The notes: generated by a model not told the origin, from the letters alone. 17,363 nt of DNA from Christensenella sp. UBA3792 (GCA_002369195.1 DFEW01000069.1:13099-30461), one strand, 5' to 3'; counted from the first letter of the stretch, positions 6,726-14,304 are shown. Made by a program: numbers and translations.

Positions 6726-9449
6726 TCAGCGGAACAGCGCCGCAAGATTGCGCGCATGCTCCAGCAGGGTCGTTTCGTCCTTGAGAAGGTCGGCGACGAC
6801 GAAGCCGCCGTTTTGCATCCATCCGACCGCATAGGTCTCATCGACCGTGAACGCGAAATCTTCGAACGGAGACGGACCGTTCATCGTGAACAGCAGGGTG
6901 CCGTCCGCGGTGTCGTACACGTCGATCGCGGGGATCGTGCCGACGCGCAGCGCCATGAGCAGGTCGCCCTGCTCGGTGAACGCGTACCCGCTGTGTGCCG
7001 AGCCCTCGTTGATGATCTTGACGACCTTGTTTTTGGCAAGGTCATAGAACAGCATGCGTCCCGAATAGTCGGTCGCGATCAGCCGGTCGTGCACCATGCC
7101 GAACGCGGTGATCGGCATCGTCAGCTGCTGCAGCGCGCCGGTTGCATGGCCGTCGCCGAACGCGTCGTACAGCTCGATCGCGCCGTCCGGATAGAGCACC
7201 GCAAGCCGGTCGCCCTCGCGCGAGACGCGCGTCTGCGGCTGAAGGTACGATTCGGGCAGGTCGTTGTGCTGCTCCCAGTAGCCGTGGATGATCTCGTGCG
7301 TCTGAATCGGCTCGGTGATGCCGTCGGGCAGGTTGCCGGGGTAGTAGCGCTCGCGCAGTTCGCCGGGCGCCGCGTCGGCTTCGGAGATCTGCGTCAGTTC
7401 CGGCAGGCACAGGATGCGCACCGCGCCGTTGTTGTCGCAGGCAAAGACCGTGTTCTCGAGCGCGATCACGTTGTTGAACGGCGCGTTGTCGGATGCGCTT
7501 TCGAGCATCAGCAGGGTATAGGTGTCCGCGTCGATGATATAGAGGTCGCGGTCGGTCAGCAGAATGTAGCGTCCGTCGGAGCTGAACGCGACCTGCGCCG
7601 TGATCTCGGTCTCGGCAAGCCCCGCCTGCAGCAGCACCTGACCGGATCGCGCGTCGATGACGTACAGCACATGGTTAGAGACGTATGCCGCGCGCTTGCT
7701 GTCCGGCGAGAACGTGACCTCGCTATTGGAATAGAAGCCGTTGTTGTTCTCGGCGGGGATCGGGTCGAGGTACAAAAGTGCGCCGGTCTCGACATCCCAG
7801 CCGCTGATCAGCCCGAACTGCGAGAGCCAGATCGCGACCGTCCCGTCGGGCGAGAGCGCGTTTTCCTCAAAGAACGTCGCGGGCATGTAGTTCAGCGGAC
7901 AGACGAGCGCGCCGGTCTCGTCGATGATCAGCGTGCCGGTCTCGCCGCCTCTGCCGCCGATCATGATCTTCGTCCGGTCCGCGGAGGGCGTCACGTTGAT
8001 GCCGTAGTAATCCTCGCGGTGTACGGTGAACAGATCGGCAAGCGACGCGCCGGACAGATAGGTATAGAGGTTGTTGTTGACATCGTACCAGTCCTGCTGC
8101 TCGCCGTAGCGGTAAAACGGACGCTTGGAGCCGTCGCGGATGTCGACAAAACAGAAGGTGTCGAAGTCCTGCACGAGCAGGGTATCCGCGTCGCGCCAGA
8201 AAAAGACGTTCGCGATGTCGCCGTCGCTGCCGCGCGAGCCGGTATAGGTAAAGACCTCCGAACCGTCGGACGCGTTCCAGACCGTGACGTGCGTGCCGTA
8301 GTTGGCAAGGAAGCGCGAGCCGTCGGGCGAGAATTCGAGGTGGATGATCAACGAGCTTGCGGACGAGACCTGATAGACGATCTCGTTCTTCGAAAAGTCG
8401 ATCAGGCAGACGTGATCCTGATTGATCACGCCGATCGCGTACCGTCCGTCGGGGGAGGGCTCGATGTCGAGAATGCGCTCGTTCTGGTTGCTGAACGAGG
8501 TGACCGCCGAAAACGGCGTGAGGAGGGCGGTTTTTTGCAGCCGCTCCACGATCTGCTCGCGCCGGATCCCGCCGTTCTGGTCGGACAGTTCGAGCGCTTC
8601 GAGCAGCGCCTGCGCCGACGCGATCCTGTCGCTGCGCTCGAGCGCCGTTTCCGAGCGCTCCGTCAGTTCGCCGATCTGATTGTTCAGCGCGAGGATGCGC
8701 TGTTCCTCGGCAAGCTTCTGCCGTTCCTCGGCAAGCTTCGCCTGCTCCTCGGCAAGCCGCGCCTGCTCCTCCGCGATGCGCTGCTGCTCCGCCGCTTCGC
8801 GTTTGAGCGCTTCGTTGCGGATGTGGCTGACGGTCAAAAACGCGCCGAGCCCGACGGCGGCGATGAACACCGCGGCGGCCGAGATCAAAAACGTGCGTAG
8901 ACGGCGCTGCTTTTCGCGCTGCTTGAGCTCGTCGTACGTGACAGACAGCATCGGCGCGAGCAAGCGCAGCTTCTCGTTTTTCAGCTTTTTGAGGCGCGTT
9001 TTCATATCCGCGCCGCGCGCGTCCGCCGCGTGCGGGTCGACCTCGACCGTGTTCCCGTTCGCGTCCGTATAGCAGCGGATCTCCTCGGGGAAGGAGTCGG
9101 CGGGCTCGCCCTCCGCGAGGATCGCGATCACGCGCTCGCGTCCCTTATGTTCGATGAAGTATTCGAGCTCGCGCATGCACCAGCGGCTTTCGCGGTAGCG
9201 CGGCGAGCACACGACGATCAGCCAGTCGCTCGAATCGAGCGCGGTTTCGATGTCGGCGCCGAGGTCCGCCGAAAGCGGCAGCTCCTCCTGGTCGCGGAAC
9301 ACGCGGCCCATGCGCTTTTTGCCGGTTTTCTTTTGGATGTTGGTCGGGATGCGGTACGTTTCGATCGCCGTGTGGAGCGCCTTTGCAATCTCCTGATCGG
9401 GCGAAAGGTGGCGGTAGCTGATAAAAGCGCAGTATTTCGATTGTTCCAT
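6726..9449 (-). CDS. Membrane-anchored TIR-domain protein with coiled coil and beta-propeller
   Basis: A 907-residue multidomain protein. Residues 5-115 form a TIR domain: YCAFISYRH, then FRDQEELPLSADLGADIE, then SDWLIVVCSPRYRESRWCMRELEYF. E94 of WCMRE sits at the position of the catalytic Glu of NAD-cleaving TIRs such as SARM1. A basic linker (KNEKLRLLAPMLSVTYDELK, then KQREKQRRLR) leads to one hydrophobic helix at about 187-207. An EEQ-rich coiled coil with exact heptads follows (about 215-258). Residues about 310-905 form a WD40/YVTN-like propeller with repeated SPDGR/SPDGS/SPDSK turns and VWNASDGSEV, GWDVETGAL and VIDARSGQV strands. The basic side of the helix implies TIR inside and propeller outside. 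The ATG at 9449 has an AAAGGGG site upstream and its own promoter. It is first in an operon with the HD-RyR gene. Enzymatic activity is inferred, not shown. Confidence 0.85.
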   Translation of the reverse strand: MEQSKYCAFISYRHLSPDQEIAKALHTAIETYRIPTNIQKKTGKKRMGRVFRDQEELPLSADLGADIETALDSSDWLIVVCSPRYRESRWCMRELEYFIEHKGRERVIAILAEGEPADSFPEEIRCYTDANGNTVEVDPHAADARGADMKTRLKKLKNEKLRLLAPMLSVTYDELKQREKQRRLRTFLISAAAVFIAAVGLGAFLTVSHIRNEALKREAAEQQRIAEEQARLAEEQAKLAEERQKLAEEQRILALNNQIGELTERSETALERSDRIASAQALLEALELSDQNGGIRREQIVERLQKTALLTPFSAVTSFSNQNERILDIEPSPDGRYAIGVINQDHVCLIDFSKNEIVYQVSSASSLIIHLEFSPDGSRFLANYGTHVTVWNASDGSEVFTYTGSRGSDGDIANVFFWRDADTLLVQDFDTFCFVDIRDGSKRPFYRYGEQQDWYDVNNNLYTYLSGASLADLFTVHREDYYGINVTPSADRTKIMIGGRGGETGTLIIDETGALVCPLNYMPATFFEENALSPDGTVAIWLSQFGLISGWDVETGALLYLDPIPAENNNGFYSNSEVTFSPDSKRAAYVSNHVLYVIDARSGQVLLQAGLAETEITAQVAFSSDGRYILLTDRDLYIIDADTYTLLMLESASDNAPFNNVIALENTVFACDNNGAVRILCLPELTQISEADAAPGELRERYYPGNLPDGITEPIQTHEIIHGYWEQHNDLPESYLQPQTRVSREGDRLAVLYPDGAIELYDAFGDGHATGALQQLTMPITAFGMVHDRLIATDYSGRMLFYDLAKNKVVKIINEGSAHSGYAFTEQGDLLMALRVGTIPAIDVYDTADGTLLFTMNGPSPFEDFAFTVDETYAVGWMQNGGFVVADLLKDETTLLEHARNLAALFR
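8701..8784 (-). repeat. 21-bp imperfect tandem repeat encoding coiled-coil heptads
   Basis: Four consecutive 21-bp units begin at 8701, 8722, 8743 and 8764 on the plus-strand reading, sharing the core TCCTCGGCAAGC (TCCTCCGCGATG in the fourth). In the TIR gene each unit encodes one heptad of type LAEEQ(A/R)(K/R), so unit number sets coiled-coil length between the membrane helix and the propeller. Such in-frame repeats may vary in copy number between strains. Confidence 0.85.
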
Positions 9450-9519
9450 TGCGGATGCCCCTTTCCGGATCGGTCGCGTGAGAAAACGGGATACAGAGAA
9501 AGCGATTGCTTCAACTTAC

Positions 9520-9548
9520 AATATATCATATATAACAACGGAATGCAA
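9520..9548 (-). promoter_or_regulatory. Putative sigma-A promoter of the TIR/HD-RyR operon
   Basis: On the minus strand the -10 is TATATT (9520-9525), preceded by an extended-10 TGA. A 17-nt spacer separates it from a weak -35, TTGCAT (9543-9548). The AT-rich stretch 9511-9540 stands out from the GC-rich surroundings. It lies directly downstream of the EamA terminator, so the TIR operon is independently transcribed. Confidence 0.6.
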
Positions 9549-9551
9549 TAG

Positions 9552-9579
9552 AAAAAGACCCTCCGTGCGGAGGATCTTT
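9552..9579 (-). terminator. Intrinsic terminator of the EamA transporter gene
   Basis: On the minus strand AAAGATCCTCCG pairs with CGGAGGGTCTTT (one mismatch, short loop), and the T tract on the right arm (TCTTTTTC) completes the signal. It lies 12 bp beyond the EamA stop codon at 9591. Confidence 0.85.
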
Positions 9580-9590
9580 CGAAATTCCGT

Positions 9591-10481
9591 TTATTCTTTC
9601 TGCGCGAGGATGACGCCGATGGTGATCAGAACCGCGCCGAGGATGCCCATCCACGAGATCGGTTCGCCGAGCAGCAGCCAGCCGACCAGCAGGGTGACAA
9701 ACGGCGAGGCGTACAGATAGTTGTTTGTGACGACCACGCCGAGCCGCACAAACGCGATGTTCCACAGCGCGAAGCACACCGCGTTGCCGAGAATGCCCAA
9801 AAAGAGCCAGCTCAAAAGCACCTTCCAGTCGGTGAACAGCGGAGAGAGGTTCGGCATCCCGTCGTGCAGCAGCATCAGCGGAACGGCGGTCACAAACGCC
9901 CAGAACATGACGCGCCGGGTCACCAGGAACCCGTCCATCGTATCGGCATAGCGGCGGATCAGGATCGAATAGACCGCCCACGAAATGCCAGCCGCAAGCG
10001 CCAACAGATCGCCTTTGGGACTCAGATGGAAGTTCAGCGAGCCGTTCAGCACGACGAGCACGACGCCCGCGATCGCGATCAGCGAGCCGACGATCAGCAG
10101 CTTCCCGATGCGCTCCTTTCCGCGGCTGACCGCCCAGGCGAGCAGCGCCGTGAAGATCGGCGAGAGGCACACGATGATGCTGACGTTCGCCGCGTAGGTA
10201 AAGGTCAGCGCCGTGTTCTGCAGGAAGAAGTACACGCTGCCGCCGAACAGACCGATCAGCACGAAGATCAGCTCGTCCTTCCACGGAAGCTTTTGAAACT
10301 TCGGGCGCATCAGCAGCAGCACGACGTAGGCGAGCGCCATGCGCACCGGCGTGATCTGCAGGGCGGTAAAGCCCGCGTTCAGCATGTTTTTGGTCAGCAC
10401 ATAGCAGCTGCCCCATACGATGACGGAAAACAGCGCGTAAATATGCCCGAACAAGGTTTTCGGATCGCTCTTTCGCTCCAA
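9591..10481 (-). CDS. EamA-family (drug/metabolite transporter superfamily) permease
   Basis: A hydrophobic protein of 296 residues with about ten predicted membrane helices, in the two-repeat layout of DMT/EamA permeases (about 12-140 and 155-292). Typical segments are FSVIVWGSCYVLTKNML, YAANVSIIVCLSPIFTALLA, ALAAGISWAVYSILIRRY and GWLLLGEPISWMGILGAVLI. The substrate cannot be told; relatives export amino acids, metabolites or drugs. I chose the TTG at 10481 because GGGAGG (10488-10493) lies 6 nt before it and the predicted transcript start (about 10512) leaves only about 10 nt before the alternative ATG at 10502. The gene has its own promoter and terminator and is oriented away from the butyrate operon. 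It occupies the position where a thiolase often precedes crt in relatives. A role in butyrate or lysine metabolism is not supported by sequence. Confidence 0.85.
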   Translation of the reverse strand: MERKSDPKTLFGHIYALFSVIVWGSCYVLTKNMLNAGFTALQITPVRMALAYVVLLLMRPKFQKLPWKDELIFVLIGLFGGSVYFFLQNTALTFTYAANVSIIVCLSPIFTALLAWAVSRGKERIGKLLIVGSLIAIAGVVLVVLNGSLNFHLSPKGDLLALAAGISWAVYSILIRRYADTMDGFLVTRRVMFWAFVTAVPLMLLHDGMPNLSPLFTDWKVLLSWLFLGILGNAVCFALWNIAFVRLGVVVTNNYLYASPFVTLLVGWLLLGEPISWMGILGAVLITIGVILAQKE

Positions 10482-10518
10482 GCTCCACCTCCCGCGCCGC
10501 ATCGGCGCTCCGTCCGGT

Positions 10519-10547
10519 ATTGTAGCACAGACGCGTCCGCCGCGCAA
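10519..10547 (-). promoter_or_regulatory. Putative sigma-A promoter of the EamA gene
   Basis: Minus strand: -35 TTGCGC (10542-10547), exactly 17 nt, then -10 TACAAT (10519-10524) with an extended-10 TGC directly upstream. Initiation near 10512 would give a leader of about 30 nt before the TTG start, including its ribosome binding site. Confidence 0.7.
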
Positions 10548-10578
10548 TCGAAAGTTTCGTCCAAAACCGGAATAGACC

Positions 10579-10607
10579 TTGCGAAATATACGGGAAAGTA
10601 TTATAAT
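10579..10607 (+). promoter_or_regulatory. Putative sigma-A promoter of the crt-hbd-bcd-etfBA operon
   Basis: -35 TTGCGA (10579-10584), 17-nt spacer, consensus -10 TATAAT (10602-10607). Transcription would begin near 10614, giving a leader of about 52 nt before crt. The leader contains a small hairpin, CGGTC (10623-10627) with GACCG (10636-10640), and an AGGGAGAG ribosome binding site. The -35 boxes of this and the divergent EamA promoter are 31 bp apart. Confidence 0.8.
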
Positions 10608-10665
10608 TATTTAAGGTATGTACGGTCGATCGAAAGACCGGACGGAAACGAAAGGGAGAGAACGT

Positions 10666-11445
10666 ATGACGCAGATTCGACTGGAAAAGAACGGACCCGT
10701 CGCGATCGCCTCGATCGATCGCCCCAAGGCGCTCAACGCGCTGAACTCCGCCGTGCTCGACGAGCTCGACGCCCTGCTCGACGCGGTGCGCGCGGACGAA
10801 ACGATCCGCGTGCTGATTCTGACCGGCAGCGGCGACAAGGCGTTCGTCGCTGGCGCGGACATTGGCGAAATGTCCTCGCTTACAAAGGCGCAGGGCGAGG
10901 CGTTCGGCAGGAAGGGCAACGACGTATTCTTGAAGCTCGAAACACTGCCGATCCCCACGATCGCGGCGGTCAACGGCTATGCGCTCGGCGGCGGATGCGA
11001 GCTTTCGATGGCGTGCGACATCCGCATCTGCTCGGACACGGCGGTGTTCGGACAGCCGGAAACGGGGCTGGGCATCACGCCCGGATTCGGCGGCACGCAG
11101 CGGCTTGCGCGGCTTGTAGGCGCGGGCATGGCAAAACAGATGATCTATACCGCCAAGAACATCAAGGCGGACGAAGCGCTTCGCATCGGACTGGTCAACG
11201 CGGTCTATCGGAAGGACGAGCTTATGGGCGCGGCGATGAAGCTTGCCGAAACGATCGCCGCCAACGCGCCGATCGCGGTGCGCGCCTGCAAAAAGGCGAT
11301 CGACGAAGGGCTGGCGCTTCCGATGGACGAAGCGGTCGCGCTGGAAGAAGGGCTGTTCGGCAGCTGCTTCGAGACGGAGGATCAGAAAGAGGGCATGGGC
11401 GCGTTTTTGGAAAAGCGCAGACATGAACCGTACAAGAACCGGTAA
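10666..11445 (+). CDS. crt: Crotonase (3-hydroxybutyryl-CoA dehydratase)
   Basis: Enoyl-CoA hydratase/isomerase family, 259 aa. Here it most likely interconverts 3-hydroxybutyryl-CoA and crotonyl-CoA. Family motifs are complete: the KAFVAGADIGEM oxyanion-hole loop (58-69) and GYALGGGCELSMACDIR (104-120) with catalytic E112. FGQPETGLGITPGFGGTQRL (128-147) carries the second catalytic E132. Both glutamates needed for hydratase activity are present. The start at 10666 is set by AGGGAGAG 5-12 nt upstream and by the protein alignment; the frame is open to 10618, but that falls inside the leader. It is first in the five-gene operon, followed after 52 bp by hbd. No thiolase precedes it. Confidence 0.93.
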   Translation: MTQIRLEKNGPVAIASIDRPKALNALNSAVLDELDALLDAVRADETIRVLILTGSGDKAFVAGADIGEMSSLTKAQGEAFGRKGNDVFLKLETLPIPTIAAVNGYALGGGCELSMACDIRICSDTAVFGQPETGLGITPGFGGTQRLARLVGAGMAKQMIYTAKNIKADEALRIGLVNAVYRKDELMGAAMKLAETIAANAPIAVRACKKAIDEGLALPMDEAVALEEGLFGSCFETEDQKEGMGAFLEKRRHEPYKNR

Positions 11446-11497
11446 TCACGGAAGTTTCCCGAATCACATCGAAAAAATATACGCAGGAGGAACAAAC

Positions 11498-12334
11498 ATG
11501 AAAGTTGCAATTTTCGGCGCAGGAACGATGGGCAGCGGTATCGCGCAGGTCTTTTCGGCAAACGGTCATACGGCTCTGCTGTATGCGACCAGCGTGGAGA
11601 GCGCGCAGCGCCATAAGGACAAGCTTGCGGCGTCGCTCAACAAGCGCGTGGCGAAGGGCAAGATGACGCAGGAAGCCGCGGACGATCTGATGAGCCGCAT
11701 TCTCGTCGACGAAGTCGCGGCGGCAGCCGATGCGGACCTCGTGATCGAGTGCGTTGCGGAGAACATGGCGGTCAAGAAGGAACTGCTCGGCCGTCTCGAC
11801 ACGCTCTGCAAGGAAGAGACCGTCTTTGCGACCAACACCTCGTCGCTGTCGATCACCGAAATGGCGAAGGGTCTCATGCATCCGCTCGTGGGCATGCACT
11901 TCTTCAATCCGGTTCCGGTCATGAAGCTCGTCGAAGTCATCGCGGGCGGCAACACCCCGACCGAGCTCATCGAGTGGACCAAGAACCTCGTGATCGAGAT
12001 CGGCAAGACGCCGGTCGTCGTCAACGAGGCGCCGGGCTTTGTCGTCAACAAGATCCTGATCCCGTACTGCAACGAGGGCGTCTGCGTGCTGCAGGAGGGC
12101 GTTGCGAGCGCGGAGGACATCGACATCGCCATGCAGCTCGGCTGCAACCATCCGATGGGACCGCTGCACCTCGGCGACCTGATCGGCTGGGACGTCGTGC
12201 TGAACATCATGGACGTGCTCTACAACGAAACGCACGATCCGAAGTACCGCGCAAACGTGCTGATCCGCAAGATGGTGCGCGCCGGCAAGCTCGGCATCAA
12301 GACCGGCGAGGGCTTCTTCAAGTATAACAGATAA
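11498..12334 (+). CDS. hbd: 3-hydroxybutyryl-CoA dehydrogenase
   Basis: An NAD(P)-dependent enzyme of 278 aa that reduces acetoacetyl-CoA to 3-hydroxybutyryl-CoA. The N-terminal Rossmann fold starts with IFGAGTMGSGIAQ (GxGxxG at 7-12). The catalytic residues sit in standard motifs: S115 (TNTSSLSIT), H134 and E146 (GMHFFNPVPVMKLVEVI), and N184 (GFVVNKILIPY). The H-to-E and E-to-N distances (12 and 38) equal those of the human enzyme. The C-terminal domain has MGPLHLGDLIGWD and KTGEGFFKY. The ATG at 11498 follows a consensus AGGAGG at 11485-11490; the longer upstream frame overlaps crt and is discarded. The 12-bp gap to bcd holds AAGGAGA. Confidence 0.95.
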   Translation: MKVAIFGAGTMGSGIAQVFSANGHTALLYATSVESAQRHKDKLAASLNKRVAKGKMTQEAADDLMSRILVDEVAAAADADLVIECVAENMAVKKELLGRLDTLCKEETVFATNTSSLSITEMAKGLMHPLVGMHFFNPVPVMKLVEVIAGGNTPTELIEWTKNLVIEIGKTPVVVNEAPGFVVNKILIPYCNEGVCVLQEGVASAEDIDIAMQLGCNHPMGPLHLGDLIGWDVVLNIMDVLYNETHDPKYRANVLIRKMVRAGKLGIKTGEGFFKYNR

Positions 12335-12346
12335 AGGAGAAACGGC

Positions 12347-13489
12347 ATGGATTTTCGTCTGACGAAGGAACAGCTGCTGGTTCGCAAGATGGTGCGCGAA
12401 TTCGCAGAGAACGAAGTCAAACCCCTGGCAGCCGAGATCGACGAGGAAGAGCGCTTCCCGATGGAGACCGTCCAAAAGATGGCGAAGCTCGGCATGATGG
12501 GCATCTACTTCCCCAAAGAGTACGGCGGAGCGGGCGGTGACGCGCTAAGCTACGCGATCACGGTCGAGGAGCTTGCGAAGGTCTGCGGCACCACCGCGGT
12601 CATCGTCTCCGCGCATACCTCGCTGTGCTGCGCGCCGATCTTCGAGCACGGCACCGAGGAGCAGAAAATGAAGTACCTGCCGGACCTTTGCAGCGGCAGA
12701 AAGATCGGCGCATTCGGTCTCACCGAGCCGAACGCCGGCACCGACGCATCCGGTCAGCAGACCACGGCGGTGCTCGACGGCGATCACTATGTGCTGAACG
12801 GCTCTAAGTGCTTCATCACCAACGGCAGCGTTGCGGACGTGTTCGTCGTGTTCGCCATGACCGATCCGAAGATGGGCAACCGCGGCATCTCCGCGTTCAT
12901 CGTCGAAAAGGGATTTCCGGGATTCTCGCAGGGCAAGCATGAGAAGAAGATGGGCATCCGCGGCAGCTCGACGTGCGATCTGATCTTCGAAGACTGCATC
13001 GTTCCGAGAGAGAACCTGCTCGGCAAGGAAGGCGCGGGCTTTAAGATCGCCATGCAGACACTCGACGGCGGCCGTATCGGCATCGCGGCGCAGGCGCTGG
13101 GCATCGGCGAAGGCGCGATCGAGGAAGCGATCAAGTACACCAAGGAGCGCGTGCAGTTCAAAAAGCGCATCAGTGCATTCCAGAACACGCAGTTTCAGAT
13201 CGCCGACATGCACACCCGCATGCAGGCGGCACAGTTCCTGGTCTACAACGCCGCGCTGAAGAAGCAGGCGCACGAGCGCTGCAGCATGGAAGCCGCGATG
13301 GCAAAGCTCTTTGCCGCGGAGGCGGCGTCGGACGTGACGCGCCGCGCGGTGCAGCTGTTCGGCGGCTACGGCTATACGCGTGAATATCCCGTGGAGCGCA
13401 TGATGCGCGACGCGAAGATCACCGAAATCTATGAGGGCACGAGCGAGGTCCAGCGCATGGTCATCGCGGCGAACCTCGGCGTGAAGTAA
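12347..13489 (+). CDS. bcd: Butyryl-CoA dehydrogenase (short-chain acyl-CoA dehydrogenase)
   Basis: A 380-residue FAD flavoprotein that reduces crotonyl-CoA to butyryl-CoA. It has all acyl-CoA dehydrogenase signatures: IGAFGLTEPNAGTDASG, LNGSKCFITNG, KKMGIRGSSTCDLIFEDC, and QLFGGYGYTREYPVERMMRDAKI without its last residues. The catalytic base is E363 in ITEIYEGTSEVQR, at the short-chain/butyryl position. Its place directly before etfB and etfA matches Bcd-EtfAB complexes of clostridia and Acidaminococcus, which use electron bifurcation (NADH to crotonyl-CoA plus ferredoxin or flavodoxin). That function is inferred from context. A ribosome binding site AAGGAGA (12334-12340) precedes the ATG, and a 14-bp gap precedes etfB. 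Confidence 0.95.
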   Translation: MDFRLTKEQLLVRKMVREFAENEVKPLAAEIDEEERFPMETVQKMAKLGMMGIYFPKEYGGAGGDALSYAITVEELAKVCGTTAVIVSAHTSLCCAPIFEHGTEEQKMKYLPDLCSGRKIGAFGLTEPNAGTDASGQQTTAVLDGDHYVLNGSKCFITNGSVADVFVVFAMTDPKMGNRGISAFIVEKGFPGFSQGKHEKKMGIRGSSTCDLIFEDCIVPRENLLGKEGAGFKIAMQTLDGGRIGIAAQALGIGEGAIEEAIKYTKERVQFKKRISAFQNTQFQIADMHTRMQAAQFLVYNAALKKQAHERCSMEAAMAKLFAAEAASDVTRRAVQLFGGYGYTREYPVERMMRDAKITEIYEGTSEVQRMVIAANLGVK

Positions 13490-13503
13490 GGAGGGCAGAG
13501 AAC

Positions 13504-14304
13504 ATGAAGATTTTTGTTACCGTTAAGCAGGTTCCCGATACCTCCGGCACGGTCGCCGTCAATCCGGACGGCACGCTCGACCGCGCATCCATGCAGACGA
13601 TCATCAACCCCGACGATATGAACGCCGTCGAAGCGGCGCTGACGCTCAAGGACGAGCTCGGCTGCAAGGTCATCGCGTTCACGATGGGACCGCCGCCTGC
13701 GGAGGGCATGCTCCGCGAGCTCATGGCGATGGGCGTCGACGAAGGCGTCTTGATCACCGCACGCGAGTTCGGCGGTTCCGACACCTACGCCACGAGCCAG
13801 ATCATCGCGGCGGCGATCGATACCTACGGTGTCGAACCCGAGGACATCATCCTTGCGGGTCGGCAGGCGATCGACGGCGACACCGCGCAGGTCGGTCCGC
13901 AGATCGCGGAAAAGCTGCATCTGCCGCAGGTCACCTACGCCGGCGAGATCAAAAAGGACGGCAATACCCTGACCGTCAAGCGCATGCTTGAGGACGGCTA
14001 CATGACCGTCAAGGTGCAGACCCCCTGCATGATCACCTGCATCAAGGAGCTGAACAAGCCGCGCTACATGAACATCGCGGGCATCTTCGAGTGCTATCGG
14101 AAGGACGTCACCGTCATGACCTACGAGACGCTGAAGGATCATCCGCTGATCGATAAGTCCACGATCGGTCTTGCGGGTTCTCCCACGAACATCCTCACGT
14201 CGTTCACCCCGCCGCAAAAGGGCGCCGGCATGATGCTGGAGGGCGACGGCAGGGACACCACCGACAAGCTTGCGGGCATTCTTGCCGCAAAGCACATCAT
14301 CTGA
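13504..14304 (+). CDS. etfB: Electron transfer flavoprotein, beta subunit
   Basis: A 266-residue EtfB that pairs with EtfA and passes electrons from NADH to Bcd. It has the family start VTVKQVPDT (5-13), INPDDMNAVEAAL (34-46), and LAGRQAIDGDTAQVGPQIAE (117-136), the nucleotide-binding signature seen in Etfs with a second FAD in EtfB. The ribosome binding site is AAGGAGGG just after the bcd stop, and 18 bp containing GGAAGGGAG lead to etfA. The product probably forms a bifurcating EtfAB with Bcd; a conventional Etf cannot be excluded by motif alone. Confidence 0.94.
   Translation: MKIFVTVKQVPDTSGTVAVNPDGTLDRASMQTIINPDDMNAVEAALTLKDELGCKVIAFTMGPPPAEGMLRELMAMGVDEGVLITAREFGGSDTYATSQIIAAAIDTYGVEPEDIILAGRQAIDGDTAQVGPQIAEKLHLPQVTYAGEIKKDGNTLTVKRMLEDGYMTVKVQTPCMITCIKELNKPRYMNIAGIFECYRKDVTVMTYETLKDHPLIDKSTIGLAGSPTNILTSFTPPQKGAGMMLEGDGRDTTDKLAGILAAKHII

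Noticed and set aside
5423..6784. A 453-codon plus-strand frame opposite the HD-RyR gene
   Set aside because: Antisense shadow with biased composition and no recognisable motif, while the minus-strand product has HD and RyR motifs and a ribosome binding site.
6713..6841. N-terminal extension of the HD-RyR frame upstream of the ATG at 6712
   Set aside because: It overlaps the 3' end of the TIR gene in another frame and has no family-like sequence. The ATG at 6712 has a good ribosome binding site.
6390..8900. An 836-codon open frame on the plus strand, antisense to the TIR and HD-RyR genes
   Set aside because: It is a by-product of GC-rich codon use on the opposite strand: Arg/Val/Ala/Asp-rich, no domain, no ribosome binding site, and it runs across the boundary between two well-supported minus-strand genes.
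10579..10607. Rex-type operator in the crt promoter
   Set aside because: I looked for a TTGTTAA-N4-TTAACAA-like palindrome around the -35 and -10 boxes and found none.
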